Part shown: one piece after another, positions 1 to 7,230 of the stretch
How the letters are laid out: each line of letters opens with the position of its first letter
How positions within the stretch are numbered: the stretch's first letter is position 1
Origin: Chloroflexota bacterium
GTDB taxonomy: Bacteria; Chloroflexota; Anaerolineae; Anaerolineales; Villigracilaceae
Direction: 5' to 3'
Length of the DNA stretch: 64,000 nucleotides
Assembly (NCBI GenBank): GCA_016213105.1
Contig: JACRBN010000026.1
Span: forward strand, 496,001 to 560,000
The notes under the pieces: generated by a model
Told to the model about the DNA's origin: nothing
Databases searched by the model: none
Seen by the model: only the letters and a program-made list of their open reading frames with translations
Translations under genes and position numbers: made by a program

Positions 1-48
1 GCGCTGGTGGTGGATGGGGGTGCGACGGCGAGATTGAGCACGGAGTGA
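1..48 (+). CDS. SDR oxidoreductase, C-terminal end only
   Basis: The first 16 codons read ALVVDGGATARLSTE and stop at TGA 46-48. This is the usual C-terminal end of a short-chain dehydrogenase/reductase (FabG-like, normally written TGQALVVDGG). The rest of the gene lies left of the window. Shorter copies of the same 3' end recur at 677-709, 1570-1662 and, degraded, at 2113-2139, so this is probably the parental or most complete copy. Confidence 0.75.
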   Translation, partial: ALVVDGGATARLSTE

Positions 49-58
49 TTGAAGAAAG

Positions 59-505
59 ATGAAAGAAGAAAGAGAGGTTGGCGTGAACAACCTAAAAAAA
101 CCACTTTTGTGGGCCCATATAACGAACTATGTTTATTGGCTCACTCTTTTTGGGGTTGTAATCATTTTTGTGCAGTTTCCTCCCAGATTACAATTGCTCC
201 TTCAGTTGGGCCTTTTGTTATTGTGCATATTAATTGCGGCTGTTATGGTGCTTCTGTTTCGCCTACCAGATAATAAATCAGGCCTCAAATCTAAGTTTGT
301 TGCCTTTTTATTTTTGTTTGTAAGTACAGTCTATATACTTTGTGGAGGATTCGTTTTATATGTTTTATCAATTTCCTGGGATTTTCTTTATGAACAGTCT
401 CAAATGAAATTTATGGCAGTAGTTGTTGCTGGACTATTTCCAGTTGGAATTTTGATCTTCGTTCTTTCATTGCTTGCTCTGATGACATTTAGAAAGTCAG
501 AATAA
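59..505 (+). CDS. Hypothetical four-helix membrane protein
   Basis: I recognise no family. The 148-residue protein has a short basic N-terminus followed by about four hydrophobic segments (near residues 25-45, 48-70, 80-105 and 118-140) and ends in a charged RKSE tail, so it is an integral membrane protein. A GTG at 83, preceded by AGAGAGG, is an equally good start in the same frame. The gene is much richer in A and T than its neighbours, sits 10 bp after the SDR gene end, and has purine-rich GAAAGAAGAAAGAG-like strings on its left (53-77) and inverted on its right (542-563). Together these suggest a recently acquired gene. Confidence 0.6.
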   Translation: MKEEREVGVNNLKKPLLWAHITNYVYWLTLFGVVIIFVQFPPRLQLLLQLGLLLLCILIAAVMVLLFRLPDNKSGLKSKFVAFLFLFVSTVYILCGGFVLYVLSISWDFLYEQSQMKFMAVVVAGLFPVGILIFVLSLLALMTFRKSE

Positions 506-565
506 TAGATCTTTTACTTCAGTTCTCGATTCAATAACACTCAATCTTTCCTCTTTCTTCTCCCT

Positions 566-709
566 ATGAAACAAATCCTAAAAACTCTCCTCCCCACCCC
601 ATTCTCCGCCTCGTCAGGAATACTTGTGACGCCATCCGCCGCCTGCCGCAAGTGCCTAACGTCTACCTGCATCCCTGGCGGCGCGACAGCGAGATTGAGC
701 ACGGAGTAG
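566..709 (+). pseudogene. Chimeric remnant: MptE-like 5' end fused to SDR 3' end
   Basis: From ATG 566 the sequence copies the first ~115 bp of the intact MptE-like gene at 2205, including MKQ-LK-LLPTP, the CCATCCGCCG stretch and TACCTGCATCCCTGGCGGCG. It carries a small deletion that shifts the frame. At GGCGGCGC (677-684) it switches to the SDR tail seen at 28-48 and ends in TAG 707-709. GGCGGCGC occurs in both parents, so the join looks like microhomology recombination. An open frame from 652 reads through this junction but is not a real start for the next gene. Confidence 0.75.
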
Positions 710-723
710 ACAATCAAAGAAGT

Positions 724-729
724 TATAAT
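724..729 (+). promoter_or_regulatory. -10 box TATAAT, leaderless promoter of the MNT/HEPN pair
   Basis: A perfect TATAAT is followed by six bases (CGGATT) and then ATG 736. Transcription would begin at or next to the A of the start codon. There is no Shine-Dalgarno sequence and no clear -35. The same geometry is found before many genes in this window. Confidence 0.6.
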
Positions 730-735
730 CGGATT

Positions 736-1065
736 ATGAAGAAACTACGCCCCCGAGTCCGCGCTCTCAAGCTTGCGAAGGAAGTCCGTATTCGCTTGAC
801 CAAGGAGTTGGGACAGCCCGTCAAAGTCATCATGTTCGGCTCGCAGGCGCGGGGCGATGCGACCAAAGAGTCTGATATTGACCTGCTTGTCATCCTGCCT
901 TCATTGGACAGCAAGATGATGAATCTTGCGTTTGATACTGCCTGGGAAGTTGGATTCGAGGCGGGAAAAATCATATCTGTCGTACCCGCAGAAAAGAATG
1001 AATTAAAACGCCTGGCCGGATCACCCTTTTATCGCGCAGTTATAAGGGAAGGAATTGCTGCATGA
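736..1065 (+). CDS. MNT-type nucleotidyltransferase (antitoxin of HEPN/MNT pair)
   Basis: This 109-residue protein is a minimal nucleotidyltransferase. The motif GSQARG is at residues 35-40 and the metal-binding D-x-D (DID) at 47-49, matching the GS-x10-DxD signature of the MNT/Pol-beta superfamily. In described type VII toxin-antitoxin pairs (MntA/HepT), the MNT partner AMPylates and silences the HEPN RNase. It overlaps the HEPN gene by ATGA, as such pairs do. The start at 736 is chosen because of the TATAAT at 724. The open frame upstream from 652 encodes the chimeric remnant, not protein of this family. Confidence 0.85.
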   Translation: MKKLRPRVRALKLAKEVRIRLTKELGQPVKVIMFGSQARGDATKESDIDLLVILPSLDSKMMNLAFDTAWEVGFEAGKIISVVPAEKNELKRLAGSPFYRAVIREGIAA

Positions 1066-1472
1066 GCAAGAAACCATACGACAGGAAGGCATTGATTCAA
1101 TACCGCCTTGACCGTGCTCACGAAGCGCTGAATGACGCTCGTCTAATGCTCGAACAAAATGGAAGTCCCGCCGGGGTAATCAATCGGGCGTATTATGCGA
1201 TGTTTTACGCCGCGCTTGCCTTGCTCATCACGATTGACAAGGGCTCGTCCAAACATCAGGGCGTTATTGCTCTCTTTGACGAACACTTCATAAAACAAAA
1301 TATTTTGCCGAAAGAGTTGGGCAAGATATTGCATCGCGCTTTTGAAATGCGTCAGGTGGGAGATTATCGCGATCTACTGGTTGTCACAAAAGAGCAGGCC
1401 ATGGATGTGTTTGAGTCGGCGATTAAATTCATGCAAGCCATTGAAGAAAAGCTCCTGGAACACAAATCCTAA
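1062..1472 (+). CDS. HEPN domain protein (toxin of MNT/HEPN pair)
   Basis: The 136-residue helical protein has the HEPN core at residues 15-55, including ARLML...INRAYYAMFYAALALL, which matches the YYAMFHAA signature of PF05168. Members are RNases or partners of MNT nucleotidyltransferases. It is translationally coupled to the MNT gene through ATGA. The canonical R-x4-6-H catalytic motif of HepT is not obvious, so it may belong to the wider HEPN branch whose activity is untested. A possible terminator, GGAAACCTTTAGG plus a T run, lies at 1541-1566. Confidence 0.82.
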   Translation: MSKKPYDRKALIQYRLDRAHEALNDARLMLEQNGSPAGVINRAYYAMFYAALALLITIDKGSSKHQGVIALFDEHFIKQNILPKELGKILHRAFEMRQVGDYRDLLVVTKEQAMDVFESAIKFMQAIEEKLLEHKS

Positions 1473-1569
1473 AGTTTTTTCCCGGCAGATCAGGTGAAAA
1501 ATTTGCGAGGATGTTTCGTTAAAACACTTGTTCGATGGCAAAGGAAACCTTTAGGTTTTTTTGCACCAT

Positions 1570-1662
1570 CTACTTCTCGCGGATAACGAACAATCCTCCT
1601 TCATGACGGGCCAGGCGCTGGTGGTCGACGGCGGCGCGACAGCGAGATTGAGTACGGAGTAG
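1570..1662 (+). pseudogene. Second remnant of the SDR gene 3' end
   Basis: Read from 1570 this gives LLLADNEQSSFMTGQALVVD, then GGATARLSTE and TAG at 1660-1662. It is the last ~30 codons of an SDR dehydrogenase with no gene body in front. It matches positions 1-48 at both protein and DNA level. The next gene (ATG 1669) starts 6 bp after it. The stretch 1473-1569 otherwise holds only AT-rich sequence and a weak hairpin. Confidence 0.75.
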
Positions 1663-1668
1663 AATCTC

Positions 1669-2139
1669 ATGTCAATCGAAGATAACAAAAAACTCGTCCG
1701 CAGATATTTTGAGGATGCTCGCTATGATCCTAATATTTGTGATGAGATTTTTGCTCCTCGTTTCCAGTTTCATACGATCCAGCATGCCGCCATTACCCAA
1801 CAATCTGTGGAGTCCGATCCGCAAAGTGAGAAAGTCGCCTATAAGTGGCTTACGAAAGTCTGGTCTGCGGATTGGAGTATGGCCATTGACGAAATGATTG
1901 CCGAAAACGACCGCGTGATGGTTCGCTGGACATTCAGCGGTGTTCAGATAGGCGAATACGCTGGTTTACCGCCCACCCACAAAGCGGTTACGTATGCAGG
2001 AATCAACATCTTCCGTGTCGCCAAAGGAAAGATCGCAGAAATCTGGGATATCTCCGACCGATTGTGGCTGTGGCAACAACTCGGCGTTCTACCTGAAATC
2101 AAAGATGCCATTACGGCGGCGCGATTGAGTACGAAATAG
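1669..2139 (+). CDS. SnoaL-like polyketide cyclase/ester cyclase family protein
   Basis: The 156-residue protein has the small alpha+beta barrel pattern of SnoaL-like proteins (NTF2 fold). It opens with DNKKLVRRYFED, has the central ENDRVMVRWTFSG strand and IGEYAGLPPTHKAV, and the final strand FRVAKGKIAEIWDISDRLWL. The substrate cannot be told; many members are of unknown function. The last residues, TAARLSTK, are encoded by ACGGCGGCGCG-ATTGAGTACG (2113-2139), an SDR-tail sequence with an 8-bp deletion, so the natural C-terminus seems to have been replaced by recombination. Confidence 0.8.
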   Translation: MSIEDNKKLVRRYFEDARYDPNICDEIFAPRFQFHTIQHAAITQQSVESDPQSEKVAYKWLTKVWSADWSMAIDEMIAENDRVMVRWTFSGVQIGEYAGLPPTHKAVTYAGINIFRVAKGKIAEIWDISDRLWLWQQLGVLPEIKDAITAARLSTK

Positions 2140-2140
2140 T

Positions 2141-2203
2141 GATTTTCGATATTCGAGACTCGACAGCCGACTCCCGAATATCGAATCCCGAATATCGAGC
2201 ATC
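2141..2203 (+). repeat. Short interspersed repeat, CGAATATCGA type
   Basis: The stretch holds near-repeats ATATTCGAGACTCG, CCGAATATCGAATCC and CGAATATCGAG in direct and inverted order. It separates the SnoaL gene from the MptE-like gene and reads open in frame with the latter, which is why a spurious longer start at 2139 exists. Confidence 0.55.
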
Positions 2204-2204
2204 C

Positions 2205-3011
2205 ATGAAACAAACCCTCAAAAACCTCCTCCCCACCCCTGTCCTCCAAACCGTCAAGAACACCTATGACGCCATCCGCCGACTGCCGCAGGTGCCTGAT
2301 GCCTACCTGCATCCCTGGCGGCGCAAGAGCCGCGGACGGATGTACGAGTATCGCAACATTCACGCGGGCAAGCGCTGCTTTATCATCGGCAACGGCCCCA
2401 GCCTCAAGCAGACCGACCTGTCGAAGCTCAAGGATGAATACAGCTTCGGGATGAACCGCATCTACCTGATGTTCCCCGAGTTAGGCTTCAGCACCACCTA
2501 CTTCGCCTCCATCAACGATCTCGTCATCGAGCAATGCGCCGACGAGATTGCCGCCCTGCCGATTCCCAAGTTCCTGGCCTGGCATTCCAACCGTCACTTT
2601 CAGCGCCTGCCCGAGGACATGGTCTTCCTCCACACCACCTACACGGGGCCGCAGTTCGCCTACGATATGACCCGCCGCGTCTGGGAGGGGGCCACCGTCA
2701 CCAACGTGGCCCTGCAACTGGCCTTCTACATGGGTTTCGAGCAGGTCATCCTGATCGGCGTGGATCACAACTTCACCAGCAAGGGCGACGCCAACAAGAC
2801 GGTTGTCTCGACGGGCGACGATCCCAACCACTTCGATCCGCGCTACTTCAGCAAGGGCTTCCGTTGGCAACTGCCCGACCTCGACACCTCCGAGATCGGC
2901 TACGCCCTGGCGCGTGACGCCTACCAAAAGGCAGGCCGCGAAGTGCTGGACGCGACCGTCGGCGGCAAGCTGACCATCTTTCCCAAAGTCGACTACAATT
3001 CCCTCTTCTAA
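2205..3011 (+). CDS. MptE-like (DUF115 family) protein, surface-glycan locus
   Basis: This 268-residue protein carries the DUF115/6-hydroxymethylpterin pyrophosphokinase MptE-like core. It opens with HAGKRCFIIGNGPSL (a GNGPSL nucleotide-binding turn at about residues 59-70) and includes FGMNRIYLMFPELGF, TNVALQLAFYMGFEQVILIGVDHNF and a C-terminal DATVGGKL. Bacterial relatives commonly sit in LPS, flagellin-glycan or exopolysaccharide clusters, as here. The start at 2205 (MKQTLKNLLPTP) is supported by its duplicated copy at 566. The exact reaction is not known; pterin kinase activity should not be assumed. Confidence 0.8.
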   Translation: MKQTLKNLLPTPVLQTVKNTYDAIRRLPQVPDAYLHPWRRKSRGRMYEYRNIHAGKRCFIIGNGPSLKQTDLSKLKDEYSFGMNRIYLMFPELGFSTTYFASINDLVIEQCADEIAALPIPKFLAWHSNRHFQRLPEDMVFLHTTYTGPQFAYDMTRRVWEGATVTNVALQLAFYMGFEQVILIGVDHNFTSKGDANKTVVSTGDDPNHFDPRYFSKGFRWQLPDLDTSEIGYALARDAYQKAGREVLDATVGGKLTIFPKVDYNSLF

Positions 3012-3038
3012 TCTGCCTTCCGCCTTCTGCATTCCGAT

Positions 3039-4559
3039 ATGAAAACCCACCCCTGGCTCCCCATCCTCATCCTGCTCCTCGCCCTCGGCGGGATTCTGCG
3101 CCTGCTCGACCTGACCGATCCGCCGCTGGATTTCCACACTTCACGCCAGCTGCGCAACACCCTTGTCGCCCGCGACATCTATTATCACTTGCTGCCCGAC
3201 GTCGATCCGCAGACCCTGGCCTTGACCGAGTCCTTCCACCGCACGGTGGGACAGTACGAGCCGCCCATCATCGAGACTCTGGTCGCATGGACGTATCGCC
3301 TTACAGGCGGCGAGAACTACGCCATCCCGCGCATCTGGCAAACCCTGTTCTGGCTGCTGGCGGGAGTCGCGCTGTTCGACCTGATGCGCCGCGCCACCTC
3401 TCCATGGGCCGCACTGGGCGCGCTGACCTTTTACCTCGTACTGCCCTTCTCCGTGCAAGCCAGCCGCTCCTTTCAACCCGACCCGCTGATGACCTCCGCG
3501 TTTGTGGTCGGGATTTATTTTCTCTACCGTTGGTCTGAATCTTCTGGAGTGCGGGAGCAAGCTCCTGCGCGTTCTGGCAGCAAGCTGCCAGACTCCAAAA
3601 AAGAGACTTGGAAATGGGCCCTGCTCGCCGCCCTGTTCCTCGGCCTCGCCACGCTGGTCAAGATCGTCATTGCCTTCTTCGTGGGCGCGGCTGCGATTGC
3701 GCTGGTGCTGTTCACGCTGGGCTGGAGTTTCTGGAAGTCGAAGCAGGTCTGGGCGATGGGGGCCATCATGGTCATCCCCGCGCTGACGTTTTATGTGTTG
3801 CTTCATTCAGGCCGCTCGACGGAATACTTCTTTAACTGGTCGGCGGCCCTGTTCCAACTGGTCACCACCACGGACTTTTACTCGAAGTGGCTGGCCTTCC
3901 TCGGCAGTCTCTTCGGGCTGACGGTGCTCTTCGCCAGCCTGGCGGGCATCTTCCTCGCGCCGCCGCGTCTGCGCTGGCTGCTGATCGGCTTGTGGATCGG
4001 GTACCTGGCCTACGGGTTCACGCTTCCGTTCCAGATGTATACGCACAGCTATTATCACATCCAGCTGATTCCGATGATCGCGCTGGGACTGGCTGGGGCG
4101 TTGAATCCGCTTTTCGAAGCGGCAGCAGGCCAGGGGCGGGGATCGCGCTTTGCTTTCATCGCGGTGATCATCGCCCTGGTCGGGTACCAGGCCTGGGTGG
4201 CGCGCTCCATCCTCGTCGCCGAAAATTTCCGCGATGAGCCGAAGGTCTGGGCCGAGATCGGGAAGTCCATCCCCGCCGACGCGGACGTGATTGGCTTGAC
4301 GCAGGATTACGGCTATCGCCTGATGCTGTGGGGCTGGCGCAGGGTCAGCTTGTGGCCGCTCAGCACCGACCTGGCGGATGTGCGCAACGCCGACCGCGAC
4401 ACCGCCTCCCGTTTCGACGAGATCACCGCGGGCAGGGACTATTTCCTCGTGACCGCCTTCGGCCAGCTCGACAAGCAGCCCGACTTGAAGAAGATTCTGG
4501 AGCAATATCCCGTCGCCGCGGATGGCGATGGGTTCGTGTTGTATGACCTCAGGAAATGA
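3039..4559 (+). CDS. GT-C fold glycosyltransferase (ArnT/PMT-like), copy 1
   Basis: The 506-residue polytopic protein has an N-terminal helix followed by LLDLTDPPLDFHTSRQ (residues 22-37). This acidic first loop is typical of GT-C transferases that use polyprenyl-phosphate sugars. About ten more hydrophobic segments follow, then a C-terminal soluble domain ending DGDGFVLYDLRK. It probably adds a sugar to a lipid-linked glycan on the outer membrane face. A charged loop near residues 168-188 is encoded by a palindromic repeat (3543-3597). It overlaps the next GT2 gene by ATGA and is paralogous to 5671-7230. Confidence 0.82.
   Translation: MKTHPWLPILILLLALGGILRLLDLTDPPLDFHTSRQLRNTLVARDIYYHLLPDVDPQTLALTESFHRTVGQYEPPIIETLVAWTYRLTGGENYAIPRIWQTLFWLLAGVALFDLMRRATSPWAALGALTFYLVLPFSVQASRSFQPDPLMTSAFVVGIYFLYRWSESSGVREQAPARSGSKLPDSKKETWKWALLAALFLGLATLVKIVIAFFVGAAAIALVLFTLGWSFWKSKQVWAMGAIMVIPALTFYVLLHSGRSTEYFFNWSAALFQLVTTTDFYSKWLAFLGSLFGLTVLFASLAGIFLAPPRLRWLLIGLWIGYLAYGFTLPFQMYTHSYYHIQLIPMIALGLAGALNPLFEAAAGQGRGSRFAFIAVIIALVGYQAWVARSILVAENFRDEPKVWAEIGKSIPADADVIGLTQDYGYRLMLWGWRRVSLWPLSTDLADVRNADRDTASRFDEITAGRDYFLVTAFGQLDKQPDLKKILEQYPVAADGDGFVLYDLRK
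3543..3597 (+). repeat. In-frame palindromic element inside GT-C gene
   Basis: The element starts TCTGGAGTGCGGGAGC and ends AGACTCCA. It contains the nested palindromes GGAGCAAGCTCC and GGCAGCAAGCTGCC, plus outer TGGAGT/ACTCCA arms. It is read as a hydrophilic peptide (GVREQAPARSGSKLPD) between two membrane helices. Confidence 0.8.
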
Positions 4560-5482
4560 CCCTCGTTTCGATCATCACCCCCTCGTATAACCAGGCCTCC
4601 TATCTCGAACAGACGATGCGCTCTGTTCTGGGACAGGAGTATGCGGACATCGAGTACATCGTCATTGATGGTGCTTCGACCGATGGCAGCGTGGACATTA
4701 TCAAAAAGTATGCCGACCGCCTGGCGTATTGGGTCTCGGAGAAGGATCGCGGGCAGGCCGAGGCCATCAACAAGGGCTTTGCGCGCGCGCATGGGGAGAT
4801 CGTGGCCTGGCTCAACTCGGACGACTATTATCTGCCTGGCGCGGTTGCTGCGGCGGTGAAGGCCTTCGACGAGCATCCCGAGGCCGTATTGGTCTACGCC
4901 GACATGTTGGCCGTGGATGAACATGGTCAAACCACCAACGAACTCAAATATCCGCAGCTCGCGTTGGAAGACCTGTTGTGCTTCCAGATCATCGGACAGC
5001 CTGCCGTCTTCCTGCGCCGCTCTGCATTGGAAAAAACGGGCGGACTCGATTCCACGTTCCACTTTCTACTCGACCATTTGCTGTGGATTCGCATCGCCCA
5101 GCGCGGTAAGCTGGTTCACGTCAACCAGACCTGGGCCGCCGCCCGCTATCACGCCGAGGCCAAGAACCGCGCCAAAGCCGCCGAGTTCGGGCGCGAAGCC
5201 TTCCGCATTTTGGAGACCGTAGAGCGAGATACTCATCTCGCTCCCGTGCTTGCCAAGGTCAATCGCCGCGCGCGCGCCTCTGCCCACCGCGTGGACGCGC
5301 GTTACCTGCTCGATGGCGGACAGCCCGCCGCCGCCCTGTCGGCGTGGATGCGGGCGCTGTTCATTCATCCGCCCACGGCTTTGAAGCGGATGAATATTTT
5401 CGTCTCGACGTTATTGAACCTGCTGGGCCTGGGGGCCTTGCGCGAAGCCATTTTGCAATGGCGCGAAAAACGCTATCGTTGA
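4556..5482 (+). CDS. GT2 family glycosyltransferase, copy 1
   Basis: This is a GT-A fold inverting glycosyltransferase of 308 residues. VSIITPSYNQASYLEQT opens the nucleotide-binding Rossmann half, DGASTDGS is at residues 38-45 and the metal-binding DxD-type motif is NSDD at 87-90, followed by the acceptor region with LLDHLLWIRIAQRGKL. No membrane segment is seen, so it acts at the cytoplasmic face. Translational coupling to the preceding GT-C gene supports one glycan pathway. A palindromic repeat (5222-5243) encodes VERDTHLAPV near residue 223. It is closely similar to 8796-9581. Confidence 0.88.
   Translation: MTLVSIITPSYNQASYLEQTMRSVLGQEYADIEYIVIDGASTDGSVDIIKKYADRLAYWVSEKDRGQAEAINKGFARAHGEIVAWLNSDDYYLPGAVAAAVKAFDEHPEAVLVYADMLAVDEHGQTTNELKYPQLALEDLLCFQIIGQPAVFLRRSALEKTGGLDSTFHFLLDHLLWIRIAQRGKLVHVNQTWAAARYHAEAKNRAKAAEFGREAFRILETVERDTHLAPVLAKVNRRARASAHRVDARYLLDGGQPAAALSAWMRALFIHPPTALKRMNIFVSTLLNLLGLGALREAILQWREKRYR
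5222..5243 (+). repeat. In-frame palindrome GAGCGAGAT-ACTC-ATCTCGCTC
   Basis: Nine-base perfect arms surround a four-base loop inside the GT2 coding sequence, at a surface-like helix. With its flanks (TAGAGCGAG...CTCGCTC) it resembles the intergenic element at 34070-34101, TAGAGCAAG...CTTGCTC when read in reverse, so the two seem to be one family. Confidence 0.7.
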
Positions 5483-5510
5483 AGAATCTTCGATCGGCGA
5501 AGAAAAACCT

Positions 5511-5601
5511 TTGAACACGGATTACACGGACGGACACGGTTTGACACGGATTTTTAAAGCTTTTCCGTGTGAATCCGCGTAATCCGCGACATCCGTGTAC
5601 A
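5511..5601 (+). repeat. Inverted ACACGGATT-type repeat
   Basis: The left arm has AACACGGATTACACGGAC and TTGACACGGATTTT. The right arm has TTCCGTGTGAATCCGCG and GACATCCGTGT, giving a long imperfect hairpin between two glycan genes. A related degenerate copy is at 47084-47172. The remaining intergenic sequence to 5670 has TTAAAAT (5654-5660) as a possible -10 for the next gene. Confidence 0.75.
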
Positions 5602-5670
5602 GAGTTGCGACCATTCTAGAAAAGGCGTCTTTTCTGAAACCCCTCGCTTTGCGTTAAAATACTCTTCTCC

Positions 5671-7230
5671 ATGAAAGCATCCTCCCCCCGCTCCTTTTTT
5701 AGCAAATATCACATCCTGGTCGTGGCGATCCTGTTCATCGCTGGATTGGGTATCCGCGTGTACGACCTGACCGACCTGCCGCTGGACTTTCATCCCACGC
5801 GCCAGTTGCTGTCCATGCTCAAGGCGCGCGGCATGTACTATCAGGGACGCGGCGACGTGCCCGAATGGCAGCGCCAGTTTGCGGTGCAGCAGTGGAAGTC
5901 CAAGGCCGAGATCGAGCCTGAGATCATCGAGCGGCTGACGGCTTTGACCTATCGCTTCACGGGCGAGCAGGTCTGGGTGGGACGCGCCTACTCGATTTTG
6001 TTCTGGATGGTTGGCGGCATCTTCCTCTACCTGTTGGCGCGCGACCTGGTCTCGGAAGATGGCGCGTTGGTGGCCCTGGCTTTTTATCTCTTCCTGCCCT
6101 ACGTTGTTTTTGCCAGCCGCAGTTTCCAGCCCGACCCATTGATGGTGACGTTCATCCTCGCGTTTTGGTGGGCTGTGATGAAGTGGGCGAAGTCTGTTGA
6201 ACCGCGAAGCGGCGAAGCGCGCGAAGAGAGCAAAAAAGAATCTTCGCGTTCTTGGCGCCTTCGCGGTGAAACTTTCTGGGCCATTCTTGCAGGGCTCCTC
6301 GGCGGGCTGGCGATCCTGATTAAGTTTTCGGCGGCCTTCTTCGTGCTGGGCGGCGGATTGGGCGCGGCCCTGAGCGTGCTCCCGCTCAAGGAATTAATTC
6401 GCCGTCCGCAGGTGTGGGTGATGGCTGCCCTGGGCGTGCTGCCTGGCGCGGCTTATTTCATCTACGGCGTGTACATCGCGGGCTTCCTCGGTCAGCAATT
6501 CAGCGGACGCTTCATCCCGTCGCTGCTGGCCAGTCCAGCGTTCTATCTCAACTGGCTGTCCACGCTCAATCATGTGCTGGGACTGGTCTTCGCTCTGGCG
6601 CTGCTGGGCATCTTCTTCTTCCGTCAACGCGGATTCATCCTTGGGCTGTGGGGCGCGTACTTCGTCTATGGTTTTTATTTCGACTATCACATCTGGTCGC
6701 ACGATTATTATAATTTGCCGCTGCTGCCCATCGCGGCGCTGTCGCTGAGTCCGCTCGGGGCCTGGGTGCTTTCCCGTTTAACGGAATCAACCACAGGCTC
6801 CAGGTGGATGCGGCTCCTGTCCACTGCTGTCCTCGCCCTGGGGCTGGTCAGCGTCCTATGGGACGTGCGCTCCACCCTCAAATCCACGGATTATCGCCCC
6901 GAGGCCGCCATGTGGGCGGAGATCGGCCAGACGCTCGGACAGGACGCCCGCGTGGTAGGATTAACCCAGGACTACGGCTCACGGCTGGATTTTTGGGGCT
7001 GGCTCGATACCGCGCAATGGCCGCTGGCGGGCGACCTCTCGTATCACGAGGATTTGCGCGGCGCGCAGGCCGACTTCGAGGAGCGCTTTAAGAATCTGGC
7101 CTCCAAACGCGATTTCTTTTTGGTGACCCTGCCCGATGAACTGAAGGCCCAACCCATGTTAAAAGAACGCCTTGCCACCTATCCGATCTTTGCAGAAGGA
7201 GATGGCTATGTCATCTACGACCTCCGATAA
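5671..7230 (+). CDS. GT-C fold glycosyltransferase (ArnT/PMT-like), copy 2
   Basis: This 519-residue multi-span protein is paralogous to 3039-4559. It has VYDLTDLPLDFHPTRQ in the first periplasmic-side loop (residues 30-45), the shared VFASRSFQPDPLM segment, DYHIWSHDYYNLPLLPIAA near the middle and the closing AEGDGYVIYDLR. It is likely a polyprenyl-phosphate-dependent sugar transferase for the surface glycan. The cytoplasmic-type loop at about residues 176-202 is made by a different palindromic repeat (6196-6272) from that in copy 1, at the same structural position. Confidence 0.82.
   Translation: MKASSPRSFFSKYHILVVAILFIAGLGIRVYDLTDLPLDFHPTRQLLSMLKARGMYYQGRGDVPEWQRQFAVQQWKSKAEIEPEIIERLTALTYRFTGEQVWVGRAYSILFWMVGGIFLYLLARDLVSEDGALVALAFYLFLPYVVFASRSFQPDPLMVTFILAFWWAVMKWAKSVEPRSGEAREESKKESSRSWRLRGETFWAILAGLLGGLAILIKFSAAFFVLGGGLGAALSVLPLKELIRRPQVWVMAALGVLPGAAYFIYGVYIAGFLGQQFSGRFIPSLLASPAFYLNWLSTLNHVLGLVFALALLGIFFFRQRGFILGLWGAYFVYGFYFDYHIWSHDYYNLPLLPIAALSLSPLGAWVLSRLTESTTGSRWMRLLSTAVLALGLVSVLWDVRSTLKSTDYRPEAAMWAEIGQTLGQDARVVGLTQDYGSRLDFWGWLDTAQWPLAGDLSYHEDLRGAQADFEERFKNLASKRDFFLVTLPDELKAQPMLKERLATYPIFAEGDGYVIYDLR
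6196..6272 (+). repeat. In-frame CCGCGAAG-type repeat inside GT-C gene
   Basis: The left arm, GAACCGCGAAGCGGCGAAG, and the right arm, CTTCGCGTTCTTGGCG then CCTTCGCGGTGAA, form an imperfect inverted repeat. It is translated as a charged loop containing EPRSGEAREESKKE. It is the same family as 10909-10997 and related to 62729-62807. Confidence 0.8.

Noticed and set aside
652-735. Upstream in-frame start giving the MNT protein 28 more residues
   Set aside because: The extra residues translate the chimeric MptE/SDR remnant and the promoter TATAAT at 724; the family begins near MKKLRPR at 736.
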